Source of the DNA: Collimonas arenae
GTDB lineage: Bacteria; Pseudomonadota; Gammaproteobacteria; Burkholderiales; Burkholderiaceae_D
NCBI RefSeq assembly: GCF_000786695.1
Contig: NZ_CP009962.1
Span: 2,232,001 to 2,296,000 of the forward strand
Length of the DNA: 64,000 bases
Reading direction: 5' to 3'
A program made the position numbers and the translations under genes. Positions 54,905 to 64,000 of this stretch are shown here, in pieces. The notes beneath the pieces were generated by a model. It was given only the letters and a program-made list of their open reading frames with translations. It had not been told where the DNA came from and did no database searches. The first letter of the stretch is position 1, and each line of letters begins with the position of its first letter.

Positions 54905-56488
54905 ATGAAAATTAATTTGAATAAAAACAAGGTCATCACCGCCATCGTCGTCTTTCTTGTACTGATAGCGGGTGGGCTGTATCTGGGTAACGACACCAAA
55001 ACCGGCCAGGAAACCAAGGAAGATACGCATCGCGATGCGGTTGCGCATGGCGACGGCGAACATCATGGCGAGCAGGCTGCTGAGAAACATGGTCATGCAA
55101 ACGAACATGCGGACGGCGAGCATCATTCGCAAACAGAAGCAATCGGCGCCAAGGGGCCGAATGGCGGGAGATTGTTCACCAACGGCAAGCTGGCGCTGGA
55201 AGTGAATATGGCGGAAGCCGCGGGAGAAGCGCGCTTCCAAGCCCGCTTGTTCAACGATGGCAAGGCGCTAGCTCCAGCCGGGGCAACATTGACACTCGAA
55301 CTGGTGCGGCAGGACGGCAGCATCGAGAATATCGCCTTTGCGCCGCAGGGCAGCTATCTCAGCAGCACCGTGGCGATCGCTGAACCGCATGTATTCGACG
55401 CCAGGTTCAAGCTGCAATATGGCGAGCAAATGCTGCAAGCGGAGCTGTCGCAAGAAGAAGGCAAGATTGAGCTGAGCGACGCCAAGGTCGCGGCCTCTGG
55501 CGTCAAACTGGAAAGCGCCGCTGCTGCGCGGGTGAGGACAGCCATCACCTTGCCAGGTGAAATTCGTCCTAATGAAGACAAGACCGCGCACGTTGTACCG
55601 CGTCTGGCAGGCGTAGTGGAGCAGGTCGCCGTCAACCTCGGGCAGCAGGTCAAGCGAGGACAATTGCTGGCGGTGGTAGCGAGCACTGGCCTGGCGGAAC
55701 AGCGCAGCGAACTGTTGGCGGCGCAGAAGCGCTATAGCTTTGCCCGCATCACTTACGATCGCGAAAAAAAATTGTGGGAAGAAAAAATATCAGCGGAGCA
55801 GGACTACCAGCAAGCGCACCAGATCATGAATGAGGCGGAGATCGCTGTGCAGAACGCCCGGCAGAAATTGAATGTATTTGGCACCGGCGCTGGTAGCGGA
55901 GGCGTCTTGAATCGCTATGAAATCCGGGCGCCGTTCGATGGCCTGGTAACGGAAAAACACATTGCATTAGGCGAGGCTGTGGCCGCCGAAGCCAGCATTT
56001 TCACCATTTCCGACCTGTCCACCGTATGGGCGGAAATTATTGTTCCGGCCAAAGATTTGAACCTGGTGCGTCTTGGGGAAAAGGTCAAGATAAGCGCTAC
56101 GGCCTTTGACTCGACGGCCAGCGGCAATATTTCCTATGTAGGCGCGTTGCTGGGTGAACAGACCCGCACCGCCAAGGCCAGGGTCACCCTGGCTAATCCG
56201 AACATGGCCTGGCGTCCGGGACTGTTCGTCAACGTCGATGTGGTTTCCAGCGATGTCGAGGTGGCTGTAGCCGTGCAGCCGCAAGCGATCCAAAACCTGG
56301 AGGGCAAGCAGGTGGTGTTTGTCCGCATCGCAGACGGCTTCATGGTGCAGCCGGTGACCACAGGGCGCGCAGATAACCAGCAGGTCGAGATCGTCAAGGG
56401 ACTCAAGGCCGGTACGCGGTACGCGGCGGACGGTAGTTACGTTCTCAAATCGGAACTCGGAAAAAGCACCGCCGAACATGCGCATTAA
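54905..56488 (+). CDS. czcB: RND periplasmic adaptor CzcB-like, His-rich N-terminus
   Basis: A 527-residue membrane-fusion protein, longer than most. An N-terminal helix (about 9-28) anchors it; residues 40-75 are packed with His, Asp and Glu (HGDGEHHGEQAAEKHGHANE), a probable metal-binding stretch. An extra beta domain (about 80-180) precedes the barrel, lipoyl and hairpin domains (VPRLAGVVEQVAVNLGQQV, EIRAPFDGLVTEKHIALGEA). It links the CzcA pump to the outer-membrane channel and may hand metal to the pump. Confidence 0.92.
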   Translation: MKINLNKNKVITAIVVFLVLIAGGLYLGNDTKTGQETKEDTHRDAVAHGDGEHHGEQAAEKHGHANEHADGEHHSQTEAIGAKGPNGGRLFTNGKLALEVNMAEAAGEARFQARLFNDGKALAPAGATLTLELVRQDGSIENIAFAPQGSYLSSTVAIAEPHVFDARFKLQYGEQMLQAELSQEEGKIELSDAKVAASGVKLESAAAARVRTAITLPGEIRPNEDKTAHVVPRLAGVVEQVAVNLGQQVKRGQLLAVVASTGLAEQRSELLAAQKRYSFARITYDREKKLWEEKISAEQDYQQAHQIMNEAEIAVQNARQKLNVFGTGAGSGGVLNRYEIRAPFDGLVTEKHIALGEAVAAEASIFTISDLSTVWAEIIVPAKDLNLVRLGEKVKISATAFDSTASGNISYVGALLGEQTRTAKARVTLANPNMAWRPGLFVNVDVVSSDVEVAVAVQPQAIQNLEGKQVVFVRIADGFMVQPVTTGRADNQQVEIVKGLKAGTRYAADGSYVLKSELGKSTAEHAH

Positions 56489-56523
56489 GCCATCCGCCCA
56501 TTCAGTCATAAGGACCCGATTCC

Positions 56524-59500
56524 ATGTTTGAACGCATCATACGATTTTCGATCGAGCAGCGCTGGCTGATCATGCTGGCGGTGTTTGCGATGGCAGCACT
56601 AGGTATCTACAATTATCAGAAACTACCGATTGACGCGGTGCCGGATATCACCAATGTACAGGTGCAGATCAATACCGCAGCGCCTGGCTATTCACCTCTG
56701 GAAACTGAACAACGGGTGACTTTTCCGATAGAAACGGTCATGTCGGGCTTGCCGCATCTGCAGCAGACGCGCTCCTTGTCGCGCTATGGCTTGTCTCAGG
56801 TGACGGTGATTTTCAAGGATGGGACGGACATCTATTTCGCCCGCCAGCTGGTCAATGAGAGGATCCAGGAAGCCAAAGGAAAATTGCCGGTCGGCGTAGC
56901 GCCGGCAATGGGGCCGATTTCCAGCGGACTGGGCGAAATCTACTTGTGGACGGTGGAAGCCAGGGAGGGCGCGAAGAAAGCCGATGGCAGCGCCTACACG
57001 GCGACCGATCTGCGGGAAATCCAGGACTGGATCATCAAGCCGCAATTGCGCAATGTCAGCGGCGTCACGGAAATCAATTCGATCGGCGGCTTTGCCAAGG
57101 AATACCAGGTAGCGCCGCTGCCGGAGAAGCTGGCTTCGTATGGCCTGACCTTGCAAGATATCATCTCGGCGCTGGACCGCAACAACAGCAACGTCGGCGC
57201 AGGCTATATTGAAAAGCGCGGCGAACAGTTGTTGATACGGGCGCCGGGTCAAGTCAGCTCGATGGAAGACATCCGTAACATCATCCTTGGCAATGTGCAG
57301 GGCGTGCCGATTCGTATCCGCGATGTCGGCGAGGTCGATATCGGGCGTGAGTTGCGTACTGGCGCGGCCACCGAAAACGGTCGCGAAGTAGTACTGGGGA
57401 CGGTCTTCATGCTGATCGGCGAGAACAGCCGCGCGGTCTCGCAGGCGGTCGACCGCAAGATGGTGGAAATCAACCGAAGCTTGCCGGTTGGCGTCGAGGC
57501 CATCACGGTGTATGACCGCACGGTGCTGGTTGACAAGGCGATCAACACCGTCAAGAAGAACCTGCTGGAAGGCGCCATCCTGGTGATCGCGATTCTGTTC
57601 CTGTTCCTCGGAAATATACGCGCTGCCATCATTACGGCGATGGTGATTCCGCTGTCGATGCTGTTTACTTTTACCGGCATGGTCCAGTACAAGGTCAGCG
57701 CCAATTTGCTCAGCCTGGGGGCGCTGGATTTCGGCATCATCATTGATGGCGCGGTGGTTATCGTCGAAAATTGCGTCCGCCGCCTGGCCCATGCGCAAGC
57801 GCATCATGGCCGGCCTTTGACGCGTAGTCAGCGTTTCCACGAAGTGTTTGCGGCGTCGAAGGAGGCTCGCCGTCCGCTGTTGTTTGGCCAGGTCATCATC
57901 ATGGTGGTCTATCTGCCAATCTTTGCCCTCACTGGCGTTGAAGGGAAGATGTTCAATCCGATGGCGCTGACAGTTGTGATTGCCCTGGTCGGCGCAATGA
58001 TATTGTCGATTACCTTCATTCCTGCGGCGGTGGCTTTGTTCATCGGCAAGCGCGTCTCGGAAACGGAAAATTTCCTGATGCGCGGCGCCAAGCGGTTCTA
58101 TGAGCCGGTGCTGGAATGGGTCATGCTGCGCAAGCCGTTGGTTCTGGGCAGCGCGTTGGCGGTGTTGCTGCTGTCCGGCGTGCTGGCGACGCGTCTGGGC
58201 AGTGAATTCGTACCTAGCCTGAGCGAGGGCGATATCGCGATCCAGGCTCTGCGTATTCCGGGTACAAGTCTGACGCAATCGCTGGAGATGCAAAAGCAAA
58301 TCGAGAGTACGCTGAAGCGGCAGTTTCCTGAAATCGATCGCGTATTCGCCCGCACCGGCACGGCGGAAATCGCCTCCGATCCGATGCCGCCGAATATATC
58401 CGACGGCTATATCATGCTCAAGCCCGAAGATAGCTGGCCCAAGCCGAAGAAATCACGACCAGAGTTGCTGGCGGCCATCCAGGAAGCGGCCAACAATGTG
58501 CCAGGCAATAACTACGAGTTTTCCCAACCGATCCAGCTGCGCTTCAATGAACTTATCTCCGGCGTGCGTAGTGATGTCGCTGTCAAGATTTTCGGCGACG
58601 ACATGACCGCCTTGAATGACACCGCTGACAAAGTGTCGAAGGTGCTGGGCAAGATCAACGGCGCGACCGAAGTCAAGATTGAACAGACTTCCGGCCTGCC
58701 GATGCTGACCGTGAATATCGATCGTGACAAGACCGCGCGCTATGGCCTCAATGTATCGGATGTGCAGGACGTGGTAGCTACCGCAATCGGCGGCAAGGAA
58801 GCCGGCACCATGTTCCAGGGCGACCGTCGCTTCGATATCGTGGTGCGTTTGCCGGAAAACCTGCGCAGCGATCTGGAAGCCTTCAAACGGCTGCCGATTT
58901 CTTTACCACGCAATGCAAACGGAGAAGGGCGTACCAATTACATTCCGCTGGCGGAAGTGGCCAGCCTGGAACTGGCGCCGGGGCCAAATCAGATCAGCCG
59001 TGAAAATGGCAAGCGGCGGATAGTCGTGAGCGCGAATGTACGTGGCCGGGATATCGGCTCGTTTGTAGCCGAGGCGGAAGACAAGCTGCAGCAGCAAGTC
59101 AAGATTCCGGCCGGTTACTGGACTAGCTGGGGCGGCCAGTTCGAGCAACTGCAATCGGCGACACAGCGCCTGCAGATCGTGATTCCGGTGGCCTTGCTGT
59201 TGGTATTTACCTTGTTGTTTGCCATGTTCGGCAATATCAAGGATGGCTTGCTGGTGTTCAGCGGCATTCCATTCGCCTTGACAGGAGGTATCGTTGCCCT
59301 GTGGCTGCGTGGCATACCCTTGTCGATTTCGGCGGCGGTCGGTTTCATAGCACTGTGCGGCGTTGCAGTACTGAACGGGTTGGTGATGATTGCTTTTATC
59401 CGCAGTTTGCGGGAGGAGGGTCGCTCCCTGAATCTGGCGATCAGGGAAGGGGCGTTGACCCGTTTGCGGCCAGTGCTGATGACGGCGTTGGTGGCGTCGC

Positions 59501-59697
59501 TCGGTTTTGTGCCGATGGCCATTGCAACCGGTACTGGCGCTGAAGTGCAGCGACCGCTGGCGACGGTGGTGATAGGCGGGATTTTGTCATCAACCATTCT
59601 GACCTTGCTGGTGCTGCCGATCCTGTACCAGTTGTTCCATCGCCACGATGAAGACGATCCACAACCTGCAACCGGGGAAGCGGTCGTTCGGCATTGA
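56524..59697 (+). CDS. czcA: Heavy-metal RND efflux pump CzcA
   Basis: A 1057-residue inner-membrane RND proton/metal antiporter with twelve helices and two large periplasmic loops. The motif DFGIIIDGAVVIVEN (residues 402-416) carries Asp402, Asp408 and Glu415. This is the HME1 signature of Co/Zn/Cd pumps; copper/silver pumps such as CusA read differently here. The three acidic residues fall at the positions known to be essential in CzcA of Cupriavidus. It is the last gene of the czcCBA operon, followed by a strong terminator. Confidence 0.96.
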   Translation: MFERIIRFSIEQRWLIMLAVFAMAALGIYNYQKLPIDAVPDITNVQVQINTAAPGYSPLETEQRVTFPIETVMSGLPHLQQTRSLSRYGLSQVTVIFKDGTDIYFARQLVNERIQEAKGKLPVGVAPAMGPISSGLGEIYLWTVEAREGAKKADGSAYTATDLREIQDWIIKPQLRNVSGVTEINSIGGFAKEYQVAPLPEKLASYGLTLQDIISALDRNNSNVGAGYIEKRGEQLLIRAPGQVSSMEDIRNIILGNVQGVPIRIRDVGEVDIGRELRTGAATENGREVVLGTVFMLIGENSRAVSQAVDRKMVEINRSLPVGVEAITVYDRTVLVDKAINTVKKNLLEGAILVIAILFLFLGNIRAAIITAMVIPLSMLFTFTGMVQYKVSANLLSLGALDFGIIIDGAVVIVENCVRRLAHAQAHHGRPLTRSQRFHEVFAASKEARRPLLFGQVIIMVVYLPIFALTGVEGKMFNPMALTVVIALVGAMILSITFIPAAVALFIGKRVSETENFLMRGAKRFYEPVLEWVMLRKPLVLGSALAVLLLSGVLATRLGSEFVPSLSEGDIAIQALRIPGTSLTQSLEMQKQIESTLKRQFPEIDRVFARTGTAEIASDPMPPNISDGYIMLKPEDSWPKPKKSRPELLAAIQEAANNVPGNNYEFSQPIQLRFNELISGVRSDVAVKIFGDDMTALNDTADKVSKVLGKINGATEVKIEQTSGLPMLTVNIDRDKTARYGLNVSDVQDVVATAIGGKEAGTMFQGDRRFDIVVRLPENLRSDLEAFKRLPISLPRNANGEGRTNYIPLAEVASLELAPGPNQISRENGKRRIVVSANVRGRDIGSFVAEAEDKLQQQVKIPAGYWTSWGGQFEQLQSATQRLQIVIPVALLLVFTLLFAMFGNIKDGLLVFSGIPFALTGGIVALWLRGIPLSISAAVGFIALCGVAVLNGLVMIAFIRSLREEGRSLNLAIREGALTRLRPVLMTALVASLGFVPMAIATGTGAEVQRPLATVVIGGILSSTILTLLVLPILYQLFHRHDEDDPQPATGEAVVRH

Positions 59698-59743
59698 GTT
59701 GAGAAAAGGAATATTTCCCGCCCAAGTGTCCCCTTGGGTTTAT

Positions 59744-59773
59744 GCGCCTGGATAAGTATCCAGGCGCTTTTTT
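59744..59773 (+). terminator. Terminator of the czcCBA operon
   Basis: GCGCCTGGATA and TATCCAGGCGC form a perfect 11-bp stem with a 2-base centre, followed by six T, 46 bases after the czcA stop. Confidence 0.9.
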
Positions 59774-59809
59774 ACCTTGTTTTCTTTGCAGGACCGCCAG
59801 TGACGTCGA

Positions 59810-61540
59810 TTAAAACGTATCCCACTCTGCTGCGCTGCCGACAATTTTTTTCTGCGGCCTTGCTATTGCAGTGACGACAACCGGCTTTAGTGCCGGTTTT
59901 TTTAAAGAGCTGGATTTTGTCACGGGCAGATTAATTGTTGGTCTGGCCCTCGTACCTGGCTGGTTGCCTGTCCTGGCGCTGACCGGCAACAGTTTGAATG
60001 TGCCGACCAGTTGTGTCAGCGTCGCCGACTGCTCCAGCATCGCTTCGGCTGCGTTGGCGGCTTGTTCGACCAGCGTCGCGTTTTGCTGGGTGATGCCATC
60101 CATCTGGGTAATGGCTTCGTTGACCTGTTCGATGCCAATGCTTTGCTCGCGGCTGGAAGAGGAAATTTCGCCCATGATGGCGGCGGCGCGTTTGACGGAG
60201 TCGACAATCTCATTCATGGTCTTGCCGGCATTATCGACGAGCAAGCTGCCGGTTTCCACTTTTTCAACCGAATCGCCGATCAAGGTCTTGATTTCCTTGG
60301 CCGCGTTAGCGCTGCGTTGCGCCAGGCTGCGTACTTCGGTGGCGACCACTGCAAAGCCGCGGCCTTGTTCGCCTGCGCGTGCGGCTTCAACCGCCGCGTT
60401 CAAGGCCAGGATATTGGTTTGAAAGGCAATACCGTCGATGACGCTGATGATGTCGACGATTTTATGCGAACTGGCTTTGATTGAGCCCATCGTCGCCACT
60501 ACTTGATGTACCGCTGCGCCGCCTTTTTCAGCGATATCGGAGGTGCTCACCACCAGCTTGTTGGCTTCTTGTGCGTTGTCGGCATTTTGCTTGACGGTAG
60601 ATGTCAGCTGCACCATCGCCGAAGCGGTTTGCTCAAGACTGGATGCCTGCGATTCAGTGCGTGCCGACAAATCCAGATTGCCGGTGGCGATTTCGCGCGC
60701 GCCGGTATTCACTAGGGCGGTCGATTGCTGGATCTGCACAATCAGCCATTTGATGTTGAGTTGCAGTATGCGCAAAGATTGCGAGATCTTTGACACTTCG
60801 TCGTCGCCGCGCGCTACGATATTGCCAGCCAGATCGCCGGAACTCATCTGGTCGATTTCCTGGCGCATGTGCTGCAGGCGGCGGATGGTTCCCGCGTGCA
60901 AATTCAATCCGAAGCATATAGAACACAGCGCACCCAGCACCGAAGCGGCAAGCGACCAGTCGAACGCCGCCGGCGCCAGCCAGCTCAGCAAGGCATTGAT
61001 GATGAACAGGATGAAAATTGCACCGAAACCCAAGCCCAGGCGAGCGCTGACAGAAATTTGACTGAATGCTGCCAGGCCGTCGAAGGCGGAACGGGTAACT
61101 ACCCGGCCTTCCCGAACATCGAGCAGATTGCCGCCTGCCTGGATGTCGCGGTAAGCGGCTTCGGCAGCCCGTATCTGCTCGCGGCCCGGTTTGACCCGGA
61201 TCGAAGTGTAGCCAATCACCCGGCCGTTGTCGAACAGCGGAGCGGCATTTGCTTCAACCCAATAGAAGTCGCCATTCTTGCAACGGTTCTTGACCATACC
61301 GGTCCAGGCCTTGCCTGCCTTGAGCGTACGCCAGAAATCGGCGAACGCTTGCGCCGGCATATCCGGATGACGCACGATGTTTTGCGGTGCGCCTAGCAAT
61401 TCTTGTTCGCTGAAGCCGCTGACGCGGATGAAGTCGTGATTGACGTAAGTGATGTTGCCATGCAAATCGGTCTTGGAAACGATGGCGTCTTGATCCTGCA
61501 ATACATATTCATTGCTGGTAATGGGACGATTGTCGCGCAT
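59810..61540 (-). CDS. Methyl-accepting chemotaxis protein with PAS sensor (Aer-like)
   Basis: A 576-residue chemoreceptor. An N-terminal PAS domain (about 15-115; [20 protein letters not shown]) is followed by a membrane hairpin (about 172-220), a HAMP-like region (about 222-280) and a long MCP signalling domain (about 285-525) with the conserved hairpin tip [20 protein letters not shown]. The Aer-like layout senses redox or oxygen through a PAS cofactor and signals to CheA. No large periplasmic domain is present. It converges with the czc operon; chemotaxis genes are not adjacent. Confidence 0.92.
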   Translation of the reverse strand: MRDNRPITSNEYVLQDQDAIVSKTDLHGNITYVNHDFIRVSGFSEQELLGAPQNIVRHPDMPAQAFADFWRTLKAGKAWTGMVKNRCKNGDFYWVEANAAPLFDNGRVIGYTSIRVKPGREQIRAAEAAYRDIQAGGNLLDVREGRVVTRSAFDGLAAFSQISVSARLGLGFGAIFILFIINALLSWLAPAAFDWSLAASVLGALCSICFGLNLHAGTIRRLQHMRQEIDQMSSGDLAGNIVARGDDEVSKISQSLRILQLNIKWLIVQIQQSTALVNTGAREIATGNLDLSARTESQASSLEQTASAMVQLTSTVKQNADNAQEANKLVVSTSDIAEKGGAAVHQVVATMGSIKASSHKIVDIISVIDGIAFQTNILALNAAVEAARAGEQGRGFAVVATEVRSLAQRSANAAKEIKTLIGDSVEKVETGSLLVDNAGKTMNEIVDSVKRAAAIMGEISSSSREQSIGIEQVNEAITQMDGITQQNATLVEQAANAAEAMLEQSATLTQLVGTFKLLPVSARTGNQPGTRARPTINLPVTKSSSLKKPALKPVVVTAIARPQKKIVGSAAEWDTF

Positions 61541-61763
61541 ATTTTCTCCCGTTATCGTTAGGTGATTTCGCTCAATGCAAAAAGACGGCGTGGCGGCGTT
61601 GTCGCTCCTGTTCTTGTAGCGGGAATGGCGGCCAACCGGTGCTAGTGCATGGCGAACACGGCGTAGTCAGCACGTTCGCAGAACATTCGGCAAACGCGTG
61701 AAGACACCTACCTTTGTATTAACGGCAAGTGTTGAAAATACTTTAGAGGGTACGGAAGGGGGG

Positions 61764-62189
61764 CTAGATGCGCTTCCGGATGCAGTCGATATACGCAGCG
61801 CCATCCGGCGGCAGGCCGCTGCGCTGCGAGTTCCAGATCATCTCACCCAGGCATTCCATGATGTGGTGATGGGCTTCGTGTTCCGACTGCAGCCGTTGCG
61901 TCAGGGCGGTAGCTACAGCCTTGATTCCCGGTGGCTGGTCGATCGAGATTTGCTCGGCGATCGACAGGTGCATCGACAGGTGCAGGAAGGGATTGGTCTG
62001 CCCGTTCTCTACAGAATAATCGGCGCTCAGCGCGGCGTTGACGTCTTTCAGGTCGTCTGCATATTCCGGATGTTGCACCAGCCAGTCGCTGGCGATGGCT
62101 TCCAGTGGCGTCAGGATTTCATTGGCATGCTGTTTGCGGTAGGTTTCGCAAAAGAAGCGGCGGACATCGTCTTGGGAGGGATTAAACAT
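61764..62189 (-). CDS. DUF1841-type protein
   Basis: A 141-residue soluble protein of the DUF1841 family: MFNPSQDDVRRFFCETYRKQ at the N-terminus, a helical middle (NPFLHLSMHLSIAEQISIDQ) and HEAHHHIMECLGEMIWNSQR near the C-terminus. The His-rich segment may bind a metal. Function is unknown. It lies 4 bases after the VIT1-type transporter gene and in the nth-rsxB direction, suggesting one operon. Confidence 0.88.
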   Translation of the reverse strand: MFNPSQDDVRRFFCETYRKQHANEILTPLEAIASDWLVQHPEYADDLKDVNAALSADYSVENGQTNPFLHLSMHLSIAEQISIDQPPGIKAVATALTQRLQSEHEAHHHIMECLGEMIWNSQRSGLPPDGAAYIDCIRKRI

Positions 62190-62193
62190 GGTT

Positions 62194-62892
62194 TTAACTG
62201 ATCAGCCTGGCGATGGAGAATGCGGCGGCGGCGGCCAGGCCGCCTACCATCAAGGTTTGCAGCGCAGATTTGAGGGCGCCGGTACCGGTGATGCTGCCTT
62301 TCAGGTAGCCAAACGCAAACAGCGCCACCAGCGTGATCACGGTGGAAGCGGTCAGCGCTTCGGGAATCGAATGCATGAGAATGTACGGGGCCAGCGGAAT
62401 CAGGCCGCCGACCAGGTAGGACAGGGCGATGGTAATCGCGCTCTTCCTGGCGGCGCCTGCTTGCGGTTCTTCCAGGCCCAGTTCAAAGCGCATCATGAAA
62501 TCGCGCCAGGCAATCGGGTTGCGCTCCAGGCCAGCCAGCATCGGTTCGCATTCTTGCTTGGTGACGCCGTATTGCGCCATGATGTCGATCACTTCCTTGC
62601 GTTCGCGATGCGGCACATTGAGGATTTCTTCCTCTTCCCTTGCGCGCTCTGCATAGTAATGCTGACGTTGGGTGCGGCCGGCCAGGTAACCGCCCAATCC
62701 CATGGCGATTGAGCCGGCGGCAATTTCGGCGACACCGGCGGTGACGATGATATCGATGCCGACCGCCGCCCCGCTGATGCCTGCGGCCAGCGCAAACGGC
62801 ACGGTCAGGCCATCGGCCATGCCGATGACGATATCGCGTACGGTGTCGCTGGCTTCGAAATGATGTTCGGTATGCGGATGTGAATGCTGCAT
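62194..62892 (-). CDS. VIT1/CCC1-family transporter
   Basis: A 232-residue membrane transporter related to yeast Ccc1 and plant VIT1, which carry Fe(II) or Mn(II). Start 62892 (MQHSHPHTEHHFEASDTVRD) has a His-rich N-terminus; upstream in-frame residues are not family-like. Five helices are predicted, with the cytosolic loop REEEEILNVPHRERKEVIDI between helices 2 and 3. GMADGLTVPFALAAGISGA is the family start. It lies 4 bases after nth, in the same strand. Confidence 0.88.
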   Translation of the reverse strand: MQHSHPHTEHHFEASDTVRDIVIGMADGLTVPFALAAGISGAAVGIDIIVTAGVAEIAAGSIAMGLGGYLAGRTQRQHYYAERAREEEEILNVPHRERKEVIDIMAQYGVTKQECEPMLAGLERNPIAWRDFMMRFELGLEEPQAGAARKSAITIALSYLVGGLIPLAPYILMHSIPEALTASTVITLVALFAFGYLKGSITGTGALKSALQTLMVGGLAAAAAFSIARLIS

Positions 62893-62896
62893 GGGC

Positions 62897-63547
62897 TTAT
62901 ATCCCTTTTTCGGGCAACGGTGTTTTTGTCTTGAAGTCACAGAGGTCGGCGATGCTGCAATTCCAGCACAGCGGTTTGCGCGCGATACAAGTATAGCGAC
63001 CATGCAGGATCAGCCAGTGATGAGCGTCCAGCAGGAATTCGGCGGGAACCAGTTTCATCAGTTTTTGCTCGACTGCATCGACATCTTTACCGGGTGCAAT
63101 TCCGGTGCGGTTGGAAACCCGAAATATATGCGTGTCGACGGCAATCGTCGGCACTCCGAAAGCGGTATTGAGCACCACGTTGGCGGTCTTGCGGCCGACG
63201 CCTGGCAGCGCTTCCAATTGTTCGCGGGTGCGCGGCACCTGGCCATCATGCAGCGCCACCAGCATGCGGCAGGTTTCGATCACATTCTTGGCTTTAGTGC
63301 GATACAGACCGATGGTCTGGATATACGGAATCAAGCCATCGATGCCGAGCGCGTAGATTTGCGCCGGCGTGTTGGCGACTGGATACAGCTTGCGTGTCGC
63401 CTTGTTGACCGAGACGTCGGTCGCTTGCGCCGACAGAATCACCGAAATCAGCAATTCGAACGGCGACGTGTATTCCAGTTCGGTGGTCGGATGCGGCAGC
63501 GCTGCGCGCAGACGGGTAAATATTTCCCGGCGGTTTTCTGCATTCAT
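62897..63547 (-). CDS. nth: Endonuclease III
   Basis: A 216-residue bifunctional DNA glycosylase/AP lyase for oxidised pyrimidines. The helix-hairpin-helix is [14 protein letters not shown] with catalytic Lys120, and Asp138 lies in [11 protein letters not shown]; numbering matches the E. coli enzyme. A C-terminal 4Fe-4S loop has the CX6CX2CX5C spacing ([17 protein letters not shown]). The ATG overlaps the stop of the rsxB/rnfB gene (ATGA). The rsxB-nth association is common in proteobacteria. Confidence 0.97.
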   Translation of the reverse strand: MNAENRREIFTRLRAALPHPTTELEYTSPFELLISVILSAQATDVSVNKATRKLYPVANTPAQIYALGIDGLIPYIQTIGLYRTKAKNVIETCRMLVALHDGQVPRTREQLEALPGVGRKTANVVLNTAFGVPTIAVDTHIFRVSNRTGIAPGKDVDAVEQKLMKLVPAEFLLDAHHWLILHGRYTCIARKPLCWNCSIADLCDFKTKTPLPEKGI

Positions 63548-64000
63548 TGCGAGTCCTTGGCAGCTTGTTCGGCTTGTTGTTCTTTCTTCAGGCGAGCCCG
63601 TTCGATGGCGGCCTGGATGATGGCTTTTTTGCGCAATTGCTCCGCTAGCTGCTCCGGCGTCGTTACAGCTTCAGCGGCGACTGCCTTCAGTTTTTCTGCC
63701 GCCTTGGCCGCCAGGCGGTCGTCATTTTCCTGCTTTTCGCGGCGCAGCCTGAAAAGATGAAAGTCGTGGCGGCCACGCGCGTCGTCGGCCTGTTGCTGGT
63801 TCCAGGCATCCCAGCCGGTGTGTTCGCCGCTGACGTCGACCATCGCGATGCAATCCACCGGGCAGGGCGCAACGCACAGGTCGCAACCGGTGCACAAGTC
63901 GGCAATCACCGTATGCATTTGTTTGGCGGCGCCGGCAATCGCATCGACGGGACAAGCCTGGATGCACAGTGTGCAGCCGATGCAAGCAGCTTCGTCGATG
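63544..64000 (-). CDS. rsxB: Electron transport complex subunit RsxB/RnfB, 5' end outside the window
   Basis: The C-terminal ~150 residues are present; the gene continues past 64000. Two 4Fe-4S ferredoxin motifs are visible: [16 protein letters not shown] (just at the window edge) and [17 protein letters not shown] long Lys/Glu/Ala-rich helical tail follows (about 45-120 of the visible part), as in betaproteobacterial RsxB. The complex pumps ions while reducing ferredoxin or keeping SoxR reduced. The stop overlaps the start of nth by 4 bases. Confidence 0.9.
   Translation of the reverse strand, partial: IDEAACIGCTLCIQACPVDAIAGAAKQMHTVIADLCTGCDLCVAPCPVDCIAMVDVSGEHTGWDAWNQQQADDARGRHDFHLFRLRREKQENDDRLAAKAAEKLKAVAAEAVTTPEQLAEQLRKKAIIQAAIERARLKKEQQAEQAAKDSQ

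Noticed and set aside
56692..58299. A 535-residue open frame on the minus strand inside czcA
   Set aside because: It is antisense to an intact, well-recognised pump gene, has no ribosome-binding site or family, and arises from G+C-rich third positions.

Overview
The window reads as a chromosomal stretch of a betaproteobacterium of the order Burkholderiales, most likely family Oxalobacteraceae and possibly Collimonas. That placement is inferred from remembered gene families and neighbourhoods (parE - lytic transglycosylase - parC, DUF1841, Gcr-type recombinase, DUF2917 next to a LysE exporter); no database search was possible. Most of the window is G+C-rich, densely coding housekeeping and adaptive sequence. 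The first ~7.4 kb is visibly more A+T-rich and looks like a decayed island.

Layout. 1-7400: a tRNA-Lys(CTT) gene, a truncated tyrosine integrase, ~650 bp of relic DNA, then a four-gene operon encoding a DUF3348-type protein, a MotA/ExbB/ZorA-like channel with a very long internally repeated tail (DUF802 type), a MotB/ZorB-like OmpA protein and a DUF2894-type protein, closed by a decayed IS3-family element. This operon looks like an uncharacterised ion-driven envelope motor related in architecture to ZorAB of Zorya defence and is the most interesting item here. 7650-16500: small lipoprotein, acyltransferase, an XRE-cupin/GNAT pair, an ECF42-type sigma factor with its DGPF (YCII-related) partner and two VOC proteins, and a secreted MORN-repeat plus C13 caspase-like protein. 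16700-26200: class I aldolase facing a PPi-dependent phosphofructokinase, an orphan sugar-type binding protein, a GspE/PilB ATPase, a spermidine-synthase-like protein, lipoproteins, a deoxyinosine glycosylase and an SDR.

26300-38000 is an amino-acid block: a cupin-XRE regulator divergent from kbl-tdh (threonine to glycine), htpG, a MocR regulator divergent from DUF2917-LysE-EamA, then RidA, an aminotransferase and threonine aldolase. 38000-44000: parC, a lytic transglycosylase and parE, preceded by a 234-bp gene-free segment bounded by long inverted repeats. 44200-50700: a tandem pseudo-receiver protein, a VWA/MoxR pair, a Gcr-type membrane protein and two monohaem cytochromes c. 50700-59700: a complete CzcCBA-type Zn/Co/Cd efflux system with its two-component regulators, two small secreted proteins and a candidate operator. 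59800-64000: a PAS chemoreceptor, DUF1841, a VIT1/CCC1 transporter, endonuclease III and the 3' part of rsxB/rnfB, which runs off the window.
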